Assembly: GCA_910577735.1 (NCBI GenBank)
Contig: CAJTOO010000006.1
Location: 62,001 to 126,000 of the forward strand
Reading direction: 5' to 3'
Origin: an uncultured Lachnospiraceae bacterium
GTDB lineage: Bacteria; Bacillota; Clostridia; Lachnospirales; Lachnospiraceae
DNA length: 64,000 nucleotides
The notes beneath the pieces were generated by a model. The model did not search any database, had not been told where the DNA came from, and was given only the letters and a program-made list of their open reading frames with translations. The translations under genes and the position numbers were made by a program. Below, piece after piece: positions 17,322 through 26,257 of this stretch (positions are counted from its first letter, which is position 1; each line of letters starts with the position of its first letter).

Positions 17322-19505
17322 ATGGATGTTAGTCAGTATCTCGAGATTTTCCTTGATGAAACAAATGAGCATCTGCAGAATCTGAATACGCAGATTTTGT
17401 CTTTGGAACAGGATCCGGAAAATATGGATACGATCAATGAGATTTTCCGAGCGGCTCATTCTCTTAAGGGTATGGCGGGTACCATGGGATATAAACGGAT
17501 GCAGACTCTGACCCATGATATGGAGAACGTATTTTCTGAGGTGAGAAACGGTACTATCAAGGTTAATGCTGATATGATTGATGTGCTGTTTCAGTGTCTG
17601 GATGCACTTGAGGAGTATAATACCAATATCAGAGAGAGTTCAGATGAAGGCACGAACGATAATGGAGCCCTGATCAAACGGCTGAATAGTATTATGAGCG
17701 GCGGTTCTTCTGAAGATGCGGAAAATGATTCTCCTGCATCGGAAACGCCAAAGGAAAGTACGGAAACGGTGAGTGCCGATGGCTTCCAGAAGTTTAGGGA
17801 AATCAAGTTGAATGAGAATCAACAGAGTGTGCTGAAAGAGGCAGACAAACAGGGCAAGATGGTATATGGTCTTACGGTTAAAGTGCAGGAATCCTGTATT
17901 TTAAAAGCTGCGAGAGCCTTTCTGGTGTTCAAGGCCATCGAGGAAACCAGTGAGATCATCGTTTCCGATCCTTCCTCGCAGGATATTGAAGATGAGAAGT
18001 TTGATCTGTATTTTAGTCTGATCATCATCTCTGAGGAAGAGCTTGATAAGATTGTGAGCGCAGCCAAGAGCGTGTCTGAAATCGAGGACGTTACTGGCGG
18101 CGTATTGAATATGAATGATGTGAATTCAGCCAAAGAGCAGGACGAAGAGGAAGCGGAAGAGGTGCAGGTACAGCATCAAACAGCACCCCAGACACCAGAG
18201 AGCCCGGCACAACAGCAAACGGCACCACAGGCACCGACACCACAGGCATCTGCACCGGCAGAAACCGTGGTGGTGCAGCCTACCGTACAGGATCAGGCAC
18301 CCGCGCCGGCGCCTGCACCGGCGGCTAAGAAAACGACTGCCAATAAACCGGTGGTGAACAGGACTGTCAGAGTGGATATCGAGAAACTGGATACGCTGAT
18401 GAATCTGGTCAGTGAGTTGATTATTGCGAAGAACTCACTGGTATCTGCCTCCGCTATGTCCGGAAATTCGAGCCAGGCAGTAAATGAGCAGATAGAGTAT
18501 CTGGAAAGTGTCACCACATCTCTTCATGAATCGGTTATGAAGGTTCGTATGGTGCCCATCGAGAGTACTGTCAATAAATTCCCGCGTATGGTTCGTGATC
18601 TGCAGAAAAAGCTGGGTAAGAAGATGGAATTGTATATGAGCGGTGAGGAGACAGAACTGGATCGTACAGTGGTGGATCAGATCGGGGACCCGCTGATGCA
18701 TCTTCTGCGTAACTCCGCGGACCATGGGTTAGAGTCAGCAGAGGTGCGTAAAGAGAGAGGTAAGCCTGAAGTGGGATCTATCTTCCTGGATGCCTATCAG
18801 GACGGCAACAATGTTGTGATTGAAGTCAGGGACGACGGTAATGGTATTGATACGAAGGCTGTAAAGAACAAGGCGATAGAGCGTGGTGTGATCACTCCCG
18901 AGCAGGGTGATAACATGAGTGAAAAGGAAATCATCGATCTGCTCTTCAATGCCGGATTCTCCACTGCCAAGGTGGTGTCCGATGTGTCAGGCCGCGGCGT
19001 GGGCTTAGATGTGGTTAAATCCATGATTGAATCCTTAAGCGGTGAGGTGGAAGTGAAGTCTAAGCTTGGCGCGGGAAGTACCTGGACCATCAGACTTCCG
19101 CTTACACTGGCAATCATACAGGCGCTTATGGTGGATATCGGTGATGAGAAATATGCTATCTCCCTGGGATCCATTCAGACCATTGAAGATATCCCCCCTG
19201 CAGATGTGAAACTGGTGCAGGCCAAGGAAGTGATACAGCTCAGAGACCTTGTAATCCCGTTAGTGCGCTTAAGTGAAATCCTGGATATCCCGAGTAAGAA
19301 GGACCCGGAGGAAAATCTTGTGGTCGTTATCGTCAAGAAGGGCGACAAGCAGGCAGGTCTTGTAGTGGATGAACTGATTGGACAACAGGAAATCGTTATC
19401 AAGTCACTTGGTAAGTATATCAGCAAGTGCAAGATCATCAGCGGCGCGACAGTTCTGGGTGATGGTGAGGTGGCATTGATTCTTGATGCCAATACACTGA
19501 TCTAA
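17322..19505 (+). CDS. cheA: Chemotaxis sensor kinase CheA
   Basis: Central histidine kinase of chemotaxis, 727 residues. P1 carries the phosphorylated H46 in AAHSLKGMAG; a P2-like response-regulator docking domain follows (about 165-270). A Pro/Gln/Ala-rich flexible linker (about 280-340) leads to the dimerisation helices, the ATP-binding domain with LRNSADHGLE, DDGNGID and GRGVGLDVVKSMIE, and a C-terminal CheW-like P5 domain ending in LGDGEVALILDANTL. cheW begins 19 bases after the stop. Confidence 0.96.
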   Translation: MDVSQYLEIFLDETNEHLQNLNTQILSLEQDPENMDTINEIFRAAHSLKGMAGTMGYKRMQTLTHDMENVFSEVRNGTIKVNADMIDVLFQCLDALEEYNTNIRESSDEGTNDNGALIKRLNSIMSGGSSEDAENDSPASETPKESTETVSADGFQKFREIKLNENQQSVLKEADKQGKMVYGLTVKVQESCILKAARAFLVFKAIEETSEIIVSDPSSQDIEDEKFDLYFSLIIISEEELDKIVSAAKSVSEIEDVTGGVLNMNDVNSAKEQDEEEAEEVQVQHQTAPQTPESPAQQQTAPQAPTPQASAPAETVVVQPTVQDQAPAPAPAPAAKKTTANKPVVNRTVRVDIEKLDTLMNLVSELIIAKNSLVSASAMSGNSSQAVNEQIEYLESVTTSLHESVMKVRMVPIESTVNKFPRMVRDLQKKLGKKMELYMSGEETELDRTVVDQIGDPLMHLLRNSADHGLESAEVRKERGKPEVGSIFLDAYQDGNNVVIEVRDDGNGIDTKAVKNKAIERGVITPEQGDNMSEKEIIDLLFNAGFSTAKVVSDVSGRGVGLDVVKSMIESLSGEVEVKSKLGAGSTWTIRLPLTLAIIQALMVDIGDEKYAISLGSIQTIEDIPPADVKLVQAKEVIQLRDLVIPLVRLSEILDIPSKKDPEENLVVVIVKKGDKQAGLVVDELIGQQEIVIKSLGKYISKCKIISGATVLGDGEVALILDANTLI

Positions 19506-19524
19506 GAAGAGGGAGGAACAGGGT

Positions 19525-19977
19525 ATGGAAGAAATAAGAACAGTTGGAGAGTCCACACAGTTCATCGTGATCAAGCTTGGGGATGAACAGTACGGGATTG
19601 ATATTAAATATATTGATAATATTGTCAGGATGCAGCATATCACCAGAGTGCCGAAAGTTGACGCCTATCTGAAGGGCGTGATCAACCTTCGCGGAGAGGT
19701 TATCCCTGTTATGAGCATACGCATCAAGATGGGGCTGGAGCCGGATGTGGAAACAAAGTCCAGCCGGATCATCATCTTGAAGTTAGAGCAGCAGGGTACC
19801 ATAGGGGTAATCGTGGACGAGGTGAAAGAAGTTGTGACCTTAGACAATGAGAATATTGAAAAGATGGCTTATGATTCTAAGGATGAGAAAGCAAGTTTCT
19901 TATTTGGAGTCGGCAAATGTGAAGGCGGATTGATTTCGCTGCTTGATTTAAATTCAGTCGTCTTAGAAAGCGTATAG
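19525..19977 (+). CDS. cheW: Chemotaxis coupling protein CheW
   Basis: 150-residue adaptor linking receptors to CheA. The whole protein is one CheW domain, with FIVIKLGDEQYGIDIKYIDN near the start, LKGVINLRGEVIPVMSIRIK in the middle and KCEGGLISLLDLN at the end. A GAGGGAGGAA ribosome site precedes the ATG. The order cheA-cheW-cheC-cheD-fliA matches B. subtilis. Confidence 0.96.
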   Translation: MEEIRTVGESTQFIVIKLGDEQYGIDIKYIDNIVRMQHITRVPKVDAYLKGVINLRGEVIPVMSIRIKMGLEPDVETKSSRIIILKLEQQGTIGVIVDEVKEVVTLDNENIEKMAYDSKDEKASFLFGVGKCEGGLISLLDLNSVVLESV

Positions 19978-19988
19978 GAGGAACCGGA

Positions 19989-20606
19989 GTGGGTGAAATT
20001 TCTTTAGAAGAAATGTCAAATGAGTATTTTGACGTTTTAAAAGAACTGGGCAATATCGGTGCCGGCAATGCGACTACTGCACTGGCGCAGATGATGCAGT
20101 GCAAGGTAGATATGGCTGTTCCGCAGGTCAGGCTTCTTGAATTTAAGGAGCTTGGCGAGACCATGGGAGGCGAGGAGCTTGTCATGGCAGGTATTTACCT
20201 TGGTATAGAAGGTGATATCACAGGAAGCATCATGTTTCTTTTGGAGAAGCAGGCAGCAAAACATCTTGTAGGCAAACTGATGGGATTTGAGTCAGAGGGG
20301 GAAGAGTTTACGGAGATGGAATTTTCCGCATTGAAAGAGGTGGGAAATATCATCACAGGCGCTTATCTGAATTCCCTGTCCAGCATTACAAATCTTGCAG
20401 TTTATCCGTCAGTCCCGGATCTTACGGTGGATATGGCGGGCGCAATTTTGAGTGTTCCGGCGATTGAGTTCGGCGCGCTTGGTGACAGGATATTGTTGAT
20501 ACAGACGCAGTTTTTTGATGAGATGGTTCTGGACGGGTATTTTATTCTGATTCCGGATCTGGAATCTTATGGTAAGATCTTGTCAGCATTGGGAATCAGT
20601 ATTTAA
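19989..20606 (+). CDS. cheC: CheY-P phosphatase CheC
   Basis: 205-residue phosphatase that dephosphorylates CheY-P and binds CheD. Both active-site helices are present: KELGNIGAGNATTALAQM and KEVGNIITGAYLNSLSS, each with the glutamate and asparagine pair of the CheC/CheX/FliY family. The GTG start has an AGGAGGAACC ribosome site. With FliY and FliM this makes three CheC-fold proteins in the same operon. Confidence 0.94.
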   Translation: MGEISLEEMSNEYFDVLKELGNIGAGNATTALAQMMQCKVDMAVPQVRLLEFKELGETMGGEELVMAGIYLGIEGDITGSIMFLLEKQAAKHLVGKLMGFESEGEEFTEMEFSALKEVGNIITGAYLNSLSSITNLAVYPSVPDLTVDMAGAILSVPAIEFGALGDRILLIQTQFFDEMVLDGYFILIPDLESYGKILSALGISI

Positions 20607-20647
20607 TTCGGAAATGTAATAGTGTGTAAACAGGAGAACGCGGTAAT

Positions 20648-21133
20648 ATGGGTAGAGAGATAAAGGTCGGAATGGCTGACTTGAATGTGTGCGTCAGTCC
20701 TGACAGTATTACAACCCTGGGTCTGGGGTCTTGTGTTGGAATTGCGCTTCGTGACCCGATTACGAAGATTGGTGGTCTGGCACATATCATGCTTCCGGAC
20801 AGCACAACAATCCGCAATAACTCTAATATTCCCAAATTTGCAGATACGGGAATAGAAGAATTGGTCAAACAGGTAGTCAGAAAAGGCGCAGACAGAAATC
20901 GTCTGGTGGCCAAGATTGCGGGCGGTGCACAGATGTTCGGATTTCAAAGTAAAAGTGAGATGGTCCGTGTGGGAGAGCGGAATGTAGAGGCGACCAAGAG
21001 AAAACTGGCGCAGCTTAGGATTCCGATTCTGGCAGAGGACACAGGAAAGAATTTTGGAAGGACCGTTATTTTTTATCCGGAGACGGGGGATTTTGTGATT
21101 CGTGCAGTAGGTAAGGCAGAGTATAAAATCTGA
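20648..21133 (+). CDS. cheD: Chemoreceptor glutamine deamidase CheD
   Basis: 161-residue deamidase that acts on receptor glutamines and is regulated through CheC. The catalytic cysteine and histidine lie in TLGLGSCVGIALRD and GGLAHIMLPDS. Other conserved pieces are AKIAGGAQMFG and a late GRTVIFYPETGDFVIR. A CAGGAGAA ribosome site precedes the ATG. It lies immediately downstream of its partner cheC. Confidence 0.95.
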   Translation: MGREIKVGMADLNVCVSPDSITTLGLGSCVGIALRDPITKIGGLAHIMLPDSTTIRNNSNIPKFADTGIEELVKQVVRKGADRNRLVAKIAGGAQMFGFQSKSEMVRVGERNVEATKRKLAQLRIPILAEDTGKNFGRTVIFYPETGDFVIRAVGKAEYKI

Positions 21134-21168
21134 CCGGACAAGGAAAAGACGGTGGAAGGATTGATAGG

Positions 21169-21606
21169 GTGGATTGGGAAGAGACAAGCACCAGCGAAGA
21201 GGAAGCGGTAAGAGAAGAATCCGATGAGGCGCTGGAAGAAGCAGAAGACCAGCAGGAGCCGGAGAGTGCGGCACAAAGAGAAGCAAGAGAGAAAAGAGAG
21301 GAAGAGGAGAGACAGGAGAGGGCAAGGAAGCGTAAATTGATCCCTCCCTTTGTCATGCTTCTTGCTGGGGCGATTATCAGTATCACGATGCGTATTCTGC
21401 ATTATGAGACGAAGACCATGCTCATTATTTTATTGTGTGTGCTGATTGGTTTTTATTTTGTAGGATGTGTACTGCAGACGATGCTGGATCGGTTTGAACG
21501 GCAGATTGAAGAAGCCCATATGGAAGAGGGCGAGGTTATCGAAAAGGAACCATCGGAGCAGGAAGGAAGAAGGCCGGCTGCGATAGTGAATGAAAAGGAT
21601 GAGTAG
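21169..21606 (+). CDS. Hypothetical membrane protein between cheD and fliA
   Basis: 145 residues, GTG start with a GGTGGAAGGA ribosome site. The first 60 residues are very acidic and then highly charged (Glu/Arg coiled-coil-like, EKREEEERQERARKRK). Two membrane helices follow (about 65-82 and 86-106), then an acidic tail. I recognise no domain. Its position between cheD and the sigma factor and tight spacing on both sides imply co-expression with motility genes. Highly charged two-pass proteins at this spot occur in related clostridia, but no function is known to me. Confidence 0.75.
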   Translation: MDWEETSTSEEEAVREESDEALEEAEDQQEPESAAQREAREKREEEERQERARKRKLIPPFVMLLAGAIISITMRILHYETKTMLIILLCVLIGFYFVGCVLQTMLDRFERQIEEAHMEEGEVIEKEPSEQEGRRPAAIVNEKDE

Positions 21607-21614
21607 GGACCAAG

Positions 21615-22400
21615 ATGGACGAGGCAGGCAGAAAGAAACTGTGGGAGGACTATGCAAAGTCTAAGTCTCCTGAGGTAAGGGAAAATATTATATTAGAATA
21701 TGCCCCACTCGTGAAGGTGGTTGCCGGGCGTCTCAGTATGTATCTGGGATATAATGTGGAGTATGAGGATCTGGTAAGTTACGGAATTTTTGGGCTGATT
21801 GACGCCATTGACAAGTTTGACTGTCTGAAGGATGTAAAGTTCGAGACTTATGCCAGTCTTCGCATTCGAGGCGCCATTCTGGATCAGATTCGTAAGATGG
21901 ACTGGATTCCGCGTACAATCAGGCAGAAACAAAAGAAGATAGATGCGGCAATCAAGGATATTGAAGCTAAGTATGGCAGAAGCGCCACAGACGAGGAGAT
22001 TGCAGCAAGCCTTGGCATTACGGACGGCGAGTATCTGGACTGGCAGACCCAGATGAAGATTACGAATGTGGTGTCACTCAATGAGTTCCTGGAACAGGGG
22101 AGTGAGGTGGCCAATGATGCAGGACATTCCAAGAGTTCCCAGTTTGACTCTCCGGAGGAGATTCTGGAGAAGGAGGAACTCAAAAAGATACTGGCACAGG
22201 CACTGGAACTTCTTACAGAGAAGGAGCGTAAGGTTATTGTTTTGTATTATTATGAGGAACTGACCTTAAAGGAGATCAGTAATATCCTGGAGGTGTCTGA
22301 GTCCAGGATATCCCAGCTGCACACAAGGGCATTGCAGAAGATGCGGGGCAAGCTGGGGAATTATATAGGGATACTCACAGATACCGACGGAAGAAAATAG
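21615..22400 (+). CDS. fliA: RNA polymerase sigma factor for flagellar genes (sigma-28, FliA/SigD)
   Basis: 261-residue sigma-28 that directs late flagellar and chemotaxis genes. Region 2 includes SYGIFGLIDAIDKFD and FETYASLRIRGAILDQIRKMDWIPR (split here as two adjacent blocks), region 3 has RSATDEEIAASLGIT, and region 4 has VLYYYEELTLKEISNILEVS followed by SRISQLHTRAL. The start is an ATG 8 bases after the upstream stop, with a GGGACC stretch as a weak ribosome site. No flgM anti-sigma gene lies in this window. Confidence 0.95.
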   Translation: MDEAGRKKLWEDYAKSKSPEVRENIILEYAPLVKVVAGRLSMYLGYNVEYEDLVSYGIFGLIDAIDKFDCLKDVKFETYASLRIRGAILDQIRKMDWIPRTIRQKQKKIDAAIKDIEAKYGRSATDEEIAASLGITDGEYLDWQTQMKITNVVSLNEFLEQGSEVANDAGHSKSSQFDSPEEILEKEELKKILAQALELLTEKERKVIVLYYYEELTLKEISNILEVSESRISQLHTRALQKMRGKLGNYIGILTDTDGRK

Positions 22401-22408
22401 GGGTATGT

Positions 22409-23998
22409 ATGAACGGTTATTTCAGACTGGTAAACGGAGAGAAAATGTCAGCCATCAGGTTGATTCCGCCAACAGAGGGCGGTAAGCCGGTTGAACTTAA
22501 TGATATAGTTGAGTATCTGACACTGAAAAATTATGCCAGTGATCTGCCGGCTTTAAGACGAGCGGTGGAGACTGCACAGATAGAAGAGACAGAACTTCTT
22601 CTTACTACACAGCCGAGATATCCGGAGAGAGAATGTTATAAACTGACGATTACGCCTGATAAAATGCAGGCTTATGCAAAGTTTTATGCGCCTTCCGTGG
22701 GCGGCGAGAATATGACGCCGCAGGAGTTTGTGCAGGATCTGCTGACACGGGGTGTCAAGTGCGGCATCAAAAAAGAGGAGATCATAAAATATTTTAAAAA
22801 GCGACATTACTGCGAGGATATCCTGGTAGCCCAGGGAAGAGGGCCTGTTCAGGGTAAAGATGCTTATATTGAATATAAATTTAATACGGATAAGAAAGCC
22901 AAGCCTACGTTAAAGGAAGATGGCAGCGTAGATTTTTTTCATCTGAATATACTAAATCACTGTAATGCAGGGGATGAACTGGCAGTCCTTCATCCGGAAG
23001 TGCCGGGTGTGCCGGGAAGTAATGTTATGGGCGAAAAGATTATGCCCGCCGAAGTGAAGAGAGCAACCTTTGACTATGGACATAATATTGAACAGTCGGA
23101 GGATGGTCTGAAACTGACTTCCATGGTAAACGGACATGTGGAGCTGGTGGATGGAGCAGTCTTTGTGTCAGATGAACTGGTGGTAGAGAATGTGGACAAT
23201 TCCACCGGAAATATAGATTACGAAGGCAATGTACAGATTAATGGAAATGTGTTTACAAACTTTCATGTCAAGGCCCAGGGAGACATTATGGTGAAGGGCG
23301 TTGTGGAAGGTGCAGTCCTGGAAGCCGGCGGTAACATTATCATTACCAGAGGCATGAATGGTATGGGGAAGGGATTGCTGAAAGCGGAGGGAAATATCGT
23401 CGCCAAATTCCTGGAGAATGTCACTGCTGAAGCGAAGGGATATGTAGCATCCGAGTCCATTCTGCACAGCAGGATCTCGGCTGGCAGTGAAGTGAATGTA
23501 GATGGGAAACGCGGATTTATTACCGGAGGAAAGGTCTGTGCCACAGGAAGTATCAATGTGAAGACATTGGGATCGCAGATGGGTGCGGATACCATCATTG
23601 AAGTGGGTGCAGATCCGGCGGTCAAAGCACGCATTAAGCAGCTGCAGCAGCAGATTTCAGAGGATATGAAGACTTTGCAGATGGTTCAGCCGATTCTTGT
23701 TTCCACGAAACAGAAGCTTGCCCAGGGGGTGCGGCTGAATGATGAACAGATAAAATATGTGCAGACGCTGGTACTGGCAAATGAGCAGAAGAGCAGATCG
23801 CTGGAGGCGTCCAATAAAGAATTGCAGGAACTGGAAAAGCAGGTGGGTAATCCCATGGATACGGTGGTACGGGTTCATGGAATGGTGTATCCAGGTACCA
23901 GGATCTGCATTGGGGATGTATCCATGGTGGTACAGAAGACCTCTCATTATTGCCGTTTCATCAGGGATAAGGGCGATGTGAAGATGGTGCCGTTTTAA
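22409..23998 (+). CDS. fapA: FapA/DUF342 family flagellar assembly protein
   Basis: 529-residue FapA-type (DUF342) protein. It has an N-terminal domain (about 1-165), a right-handed beta-helix core with repeated turns such as GNVFTNFHVKAQGDIMVKG and AGGNIIITRGMNG, and a C-terminal coiled coil (about 405-480) before a short beta tail. Family members in Vibrio affect polar flagellar assembly and FlhF localisation; others appear in Firmicute motility operons. The position right after fliA supports a motility role. The start is an ATG 8 bases after fliA. Confidence 0.85.
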   Translation: MNGYFRLVNGEKMSAIRLIPPTEGGKPVELNDIVEYLTLKNYASDLPALRRAVETAQIEETELLLTTQPRYPERECYKLTITPDKMQAYAKFYAPSVGGENMTPQEFVQDLLTRGVKCGIKKEEIIKYFKKRHYCEDILVAQGRGPVQGKDAYIEYKFNTDKKAKPTLKEDGSVDFFHLNILNHCNAGDELAVLHPEVPGVPGSNVMGEKIMPAEVKRATFDYGHNIEQSEDGLKLTSMVNGHVELVDGAVFVSDELVVENVDNSTGNIDYEGNVQINGNVFTNFHVKAQGDIMVKGVVEGAVLEAGGNIIITRGMNGMGKGLLKAEGNIVAKFLENVTAEAKGYVASESILHSRISAGSEVNVDGKRGFITGGKVCATGSINVKTLGSQMGADTIIEVGADPAVKARIKQLQQQISEDMKTLQMVQPILVSTKQKLAQGVRLNDEQIKYVQTLVLANEQKSRSLEASNKELQELEKQVGNPMDTVVRVHGMVYPGTRICIGDVSMVVQKTSHYCRFIRDKGDVKMVPF

Positions 23999-24039
23999 GC
24001 AGAGCAGCAGAATATAAGTAAAAGAAAGGGGCGTATCAA

Positions 24040-24357
24040 ATGGCGATAGGGTTTGTGGAAATGCAGGGGCAGATTACGAGGGCCCAGGATTATACCACGA
24101 TGAAACATAATGACGATACAAAAGGAATGGTAGAGCAGGCAAATTTTGGCCAGCAGATGACGAAGCAGGTAGAGAAACAAGTCAAGCGGGTTAACCAAAA
24201 AGATCAGCCGGAATATCATAATCGAAAGTTTGATGCCAAAGATAAGGGGAGTAATGAGTACCGCGGGGATGGCGGCAAGAACAGAAAGAACCTGAAGAAG
24301 GAATCCGACGGGAAGGTTCTTTTGAAAGGTGTCAGTACTTTCGATGTCTCCAGGTAG
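24040..24357 (+). CDS. Hypothetical small basic protein in motility operon
   Basis: 105 residues, hydrophilic and Lys/Gln/Asp-rich, with no membrane segment or signal peptide. An AAAGAAAGGGG ribosome site precedes the ATG. The N-terminal half (MAIGFVEMQGQITRAQDY) is predicted helical; the C-terminal half is low-complexity and basic (KDKGSNEYRGDGGKNRKN). No family is recognised. Tight spacing (41 bases before, 29 after) puts it in the same operon as fapA and the SwrB-like gene. Confidence 0.7.
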   Translation: MAIGFVEMQGQITRAQDYTTMKHNDDTKGMVEQANFGQQMTKQVEKQVKRVNQKDQPEYHNRKFDAKDKGSNEYRGDGGKNRKNLKKESDGKVLLKGVSTFDVSR

Positions 24358-24386
24358 ACAATCGGATTACGGAAGGGAATGGAAGA

Positions 24387-25508
24387 ATGAGTGCAACAGA
24401 GATCGTAATGATCATCATCGGTGCGGGTGTATTCCTGTTGGGATATCTTATGCCGGCCAGAAAGAAAGATGCGGACGAGGGAGTACAGCTGATCAGCGAG
24501 GCTGAAGTCAGACGGATGGTGGAAGCTGAGGTGAAGGATACCAGGGAAAGGATTGCAGATATTGTTGATGAGACAATCAGCTATTCTATAGAGAAAACAG
24601 AACGTGCCATGGAGCGCGTAGCGAATGAAAAGATCATGGCAGTGAATGAGTATTCTGATACGGTGCTGGAGGAAATCAATAAGAATCATAAAGAAGTCAT
24701 ATTCCTGTATGATATGCTGAATGATAAACATGATAATCTGATGCTTACGATCAATGAGGCTACCCAGGCTGCTGATGAAATCAAGCAAACAGTAAAAGAT
24801 GCAGAGGTCACTGCTGTAGAAGCGGCACGAAAGGTGAAGGATGCAGAGGATGCTGCGGAAGCGGCAATCCTGAAAATCCAGGATGCCGAAGCAACTGCCA
24901 GGGAGGCGAAAGAGGCTGTACAGGAAGCCGTGGAGTCCGTGATGGGAGCAGTGCAGGATACCAGAACAGATCTGTGGTCACTTCACAGCGCCAAGGAATA
25001 TCATCAGGATGTGTTGGATGAGGTACAGGAACTGGTTGATGATGACGTCGTCGAGAGTGAAACTGTCAATTCTGTAGTGCAGGAAGAAGTACAGGCAGCC
25101 ACCGGTCCTATGGTAGAAACGGAACCTGAGGAGACGGAGTTTATGCCCATAAAACCCAAGCGGGTGGAAATCATTCATGAGCCTGACGGAGATTATGTGG
25201 CACCGCAGCAGGATATTTCTACCAGTGAGGCTTTCGCCAGCCTGGGAATTTTCGGGACAAAGCAGGAGGAGGCTGAGGAACCAAGACGGAAAACGAAGGC
25301 CAGGAGGGGATTTCGTAAGGAAACTGCGTCCGAAGATGTTCGGGGTGTGGAAATTCAGTTTGCCAAAGGGAAAGATAACGGGCGTAACAGCAATGAACGT
25401 ATTTTAGAACTGCATAAGGCAGGCAAATCAAATATGGCGATTGCCAAGGAGCTGGGTCTGGGACTTGGCGAGGTGAAACTGGTCATAGATTTGTTTGAGG
25501 GCATGTAG
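24387..25508 (+). CDS. SwrB-like/DUF6115-like membrane-anchored coiled-coil protein
   Basis: 373 residues. One N-terminal membrane helix (about 6-26) is followed by a long Ala/Glu/Lys coiled coil (about 35-200, repeats such as VKDAEDAAEAA and IQDAEATAREA), an acidic segment, and a C-terminal helix-turn-helix-like motif with LHKAGKSNMAIAKELGLGLG near residue 345. That terminal pattern and the single N-terminal anchor resemble DUF6115 and B. subtilis SwrB, which also follows the sigma factor gene and helps mature the export gate. The protein is about twice SwrB's length. The SwrB link is an inference from architecture and position. Confidence 0.6.
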   Translation: MSATEIVMIIIGAGVFLLGYLMPARKKDADEGVQLISEAEVRRMVEAEVKDTRERIADIVDETISYSIEKTERAMERVANEKIMAVNEYSDTVLEEINKNHKEVIFLYDMLNDKHDNLMLTINEATQAADEIKQTVKDAEVTAVEAARKVKDAEDAAEAAILKIQDAEATAREAKEAVQEAVESVMGAVQDTRTDLWSLHSAKEYHQDVLDEVQELVDDDVVESETVNSVVQEEVQAATGPMVETEPEETEFMPIKPKRVEIIHEPDGDYVAPQQDISTSEAFASLGIFGTKQEEAEEPRRKTKARRGFRKETASEDVRGVEIQFAKGKDNGRNSNERILELHKAGKSNMAIAKELGLGLGEVKLVIDLFEGM

Positions 25509-25532
25509 GGACATTGGATGAGCGGGTGAGAT

Positions 25533-26237
25533 ATGGAGCGGAAATATTATTTGCGGGGATTGGGCATTGGCATTGTAATGACAGCGATTATTATGGGAAT
25601 CGCGCTCTCAGGTAATCATAAGATGACAGATGAGGAGATTATTGCCAGGGCGAAGGAATTGGGTATGGTGGAAGATACTTATCTCTCAGACCTGGATGAC
25701 AGTAAACAACAGGAAGAACAGAATATAGAAGAAACAGAACCGGAGGGAGCAAAGGAACAGCCAGAACCGGAGCCCGAAAATCCGCAGGTGCCGCAGAAGC
25801 CTTCGGAAAATCCAGAGTCAGCTAAACCAGCAGAGGAAACAGAGGCAACAGAGAGTCCGCTGGAGGCGGCGCAGCCTGTGGAAGAAGAGCCGGTAAAAGC
25901 GGAGCCTGATACCCAGGAGGTACAAGAGCCCGAAGAGGCACAAGAGCGCGCAAAGACACAGACAGAACCTGGGATGGCAGATACGAACGAGATGACAAAG
26001 CAGGACGATAAGCCCTCGGCCTCCGTGAAAATAGAGCGGGTTACCGTAGCAAGCGGTGACGGTTCTTATCAAGTGGCATTGAAATTAAAGGAGGCGGGAG
26101 TGGTCATGTCAGCGGAGACATTTGATGATTTCCTGTGTGAAAAGGGCTATGATAAGAAGCTCAGGACAGGAACTTTCCGGATACCGACGGATGCAAGTGA
26201 TGAACAGATAGCCAGGATTTTAACCGGACAGGAATAA
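25533..26237 (+). CDS. MltG-like N-terminal-domain membrane protein
   Basis: 234 residues. A single membrane helix (about 7-24) is followed by a long Glu/Pro-rich spacer (about 45-150, repeats of EPEPENPQVPQ type), then a small domain with YQVALKLKEAGVVMSAETFD and FRIPTDASDEQIARILTG. That ending matches the LysM-like subdomain in front of the catalytic part of the YceG/MltG family, but the catalytic glutamate region is missing, so it is not a lytic transglycosylase on its own. Wall-spanning anchoring is a guess from the architecture. It is co-oriented and tightly spaced with the SwrB-like gene. Confidence 0.65.
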   Translation: MERKYYLRGLGIGIVMTAIIMGIALSGNHKMTDEEIIARAKELGMVEDTYLSDLDDSKQQEEQNIEETEPEGAKEQPEPEPENPQVPQKPSENPESAKPAEETEATESPLEAAQPVEEEPVKAEPDTQEVQEPEEAQERAKTQTEPGMADTNEMTKQDDKPSASVKIERVTVASGDGSYQVALKLKEAGVVMSAETFDDFLCEKGYDKKLRTGTFRIPTDASDEQIARILTGQE

Positions 26238-26257
26238 CAGGATAAAGGAGCAGCCGT

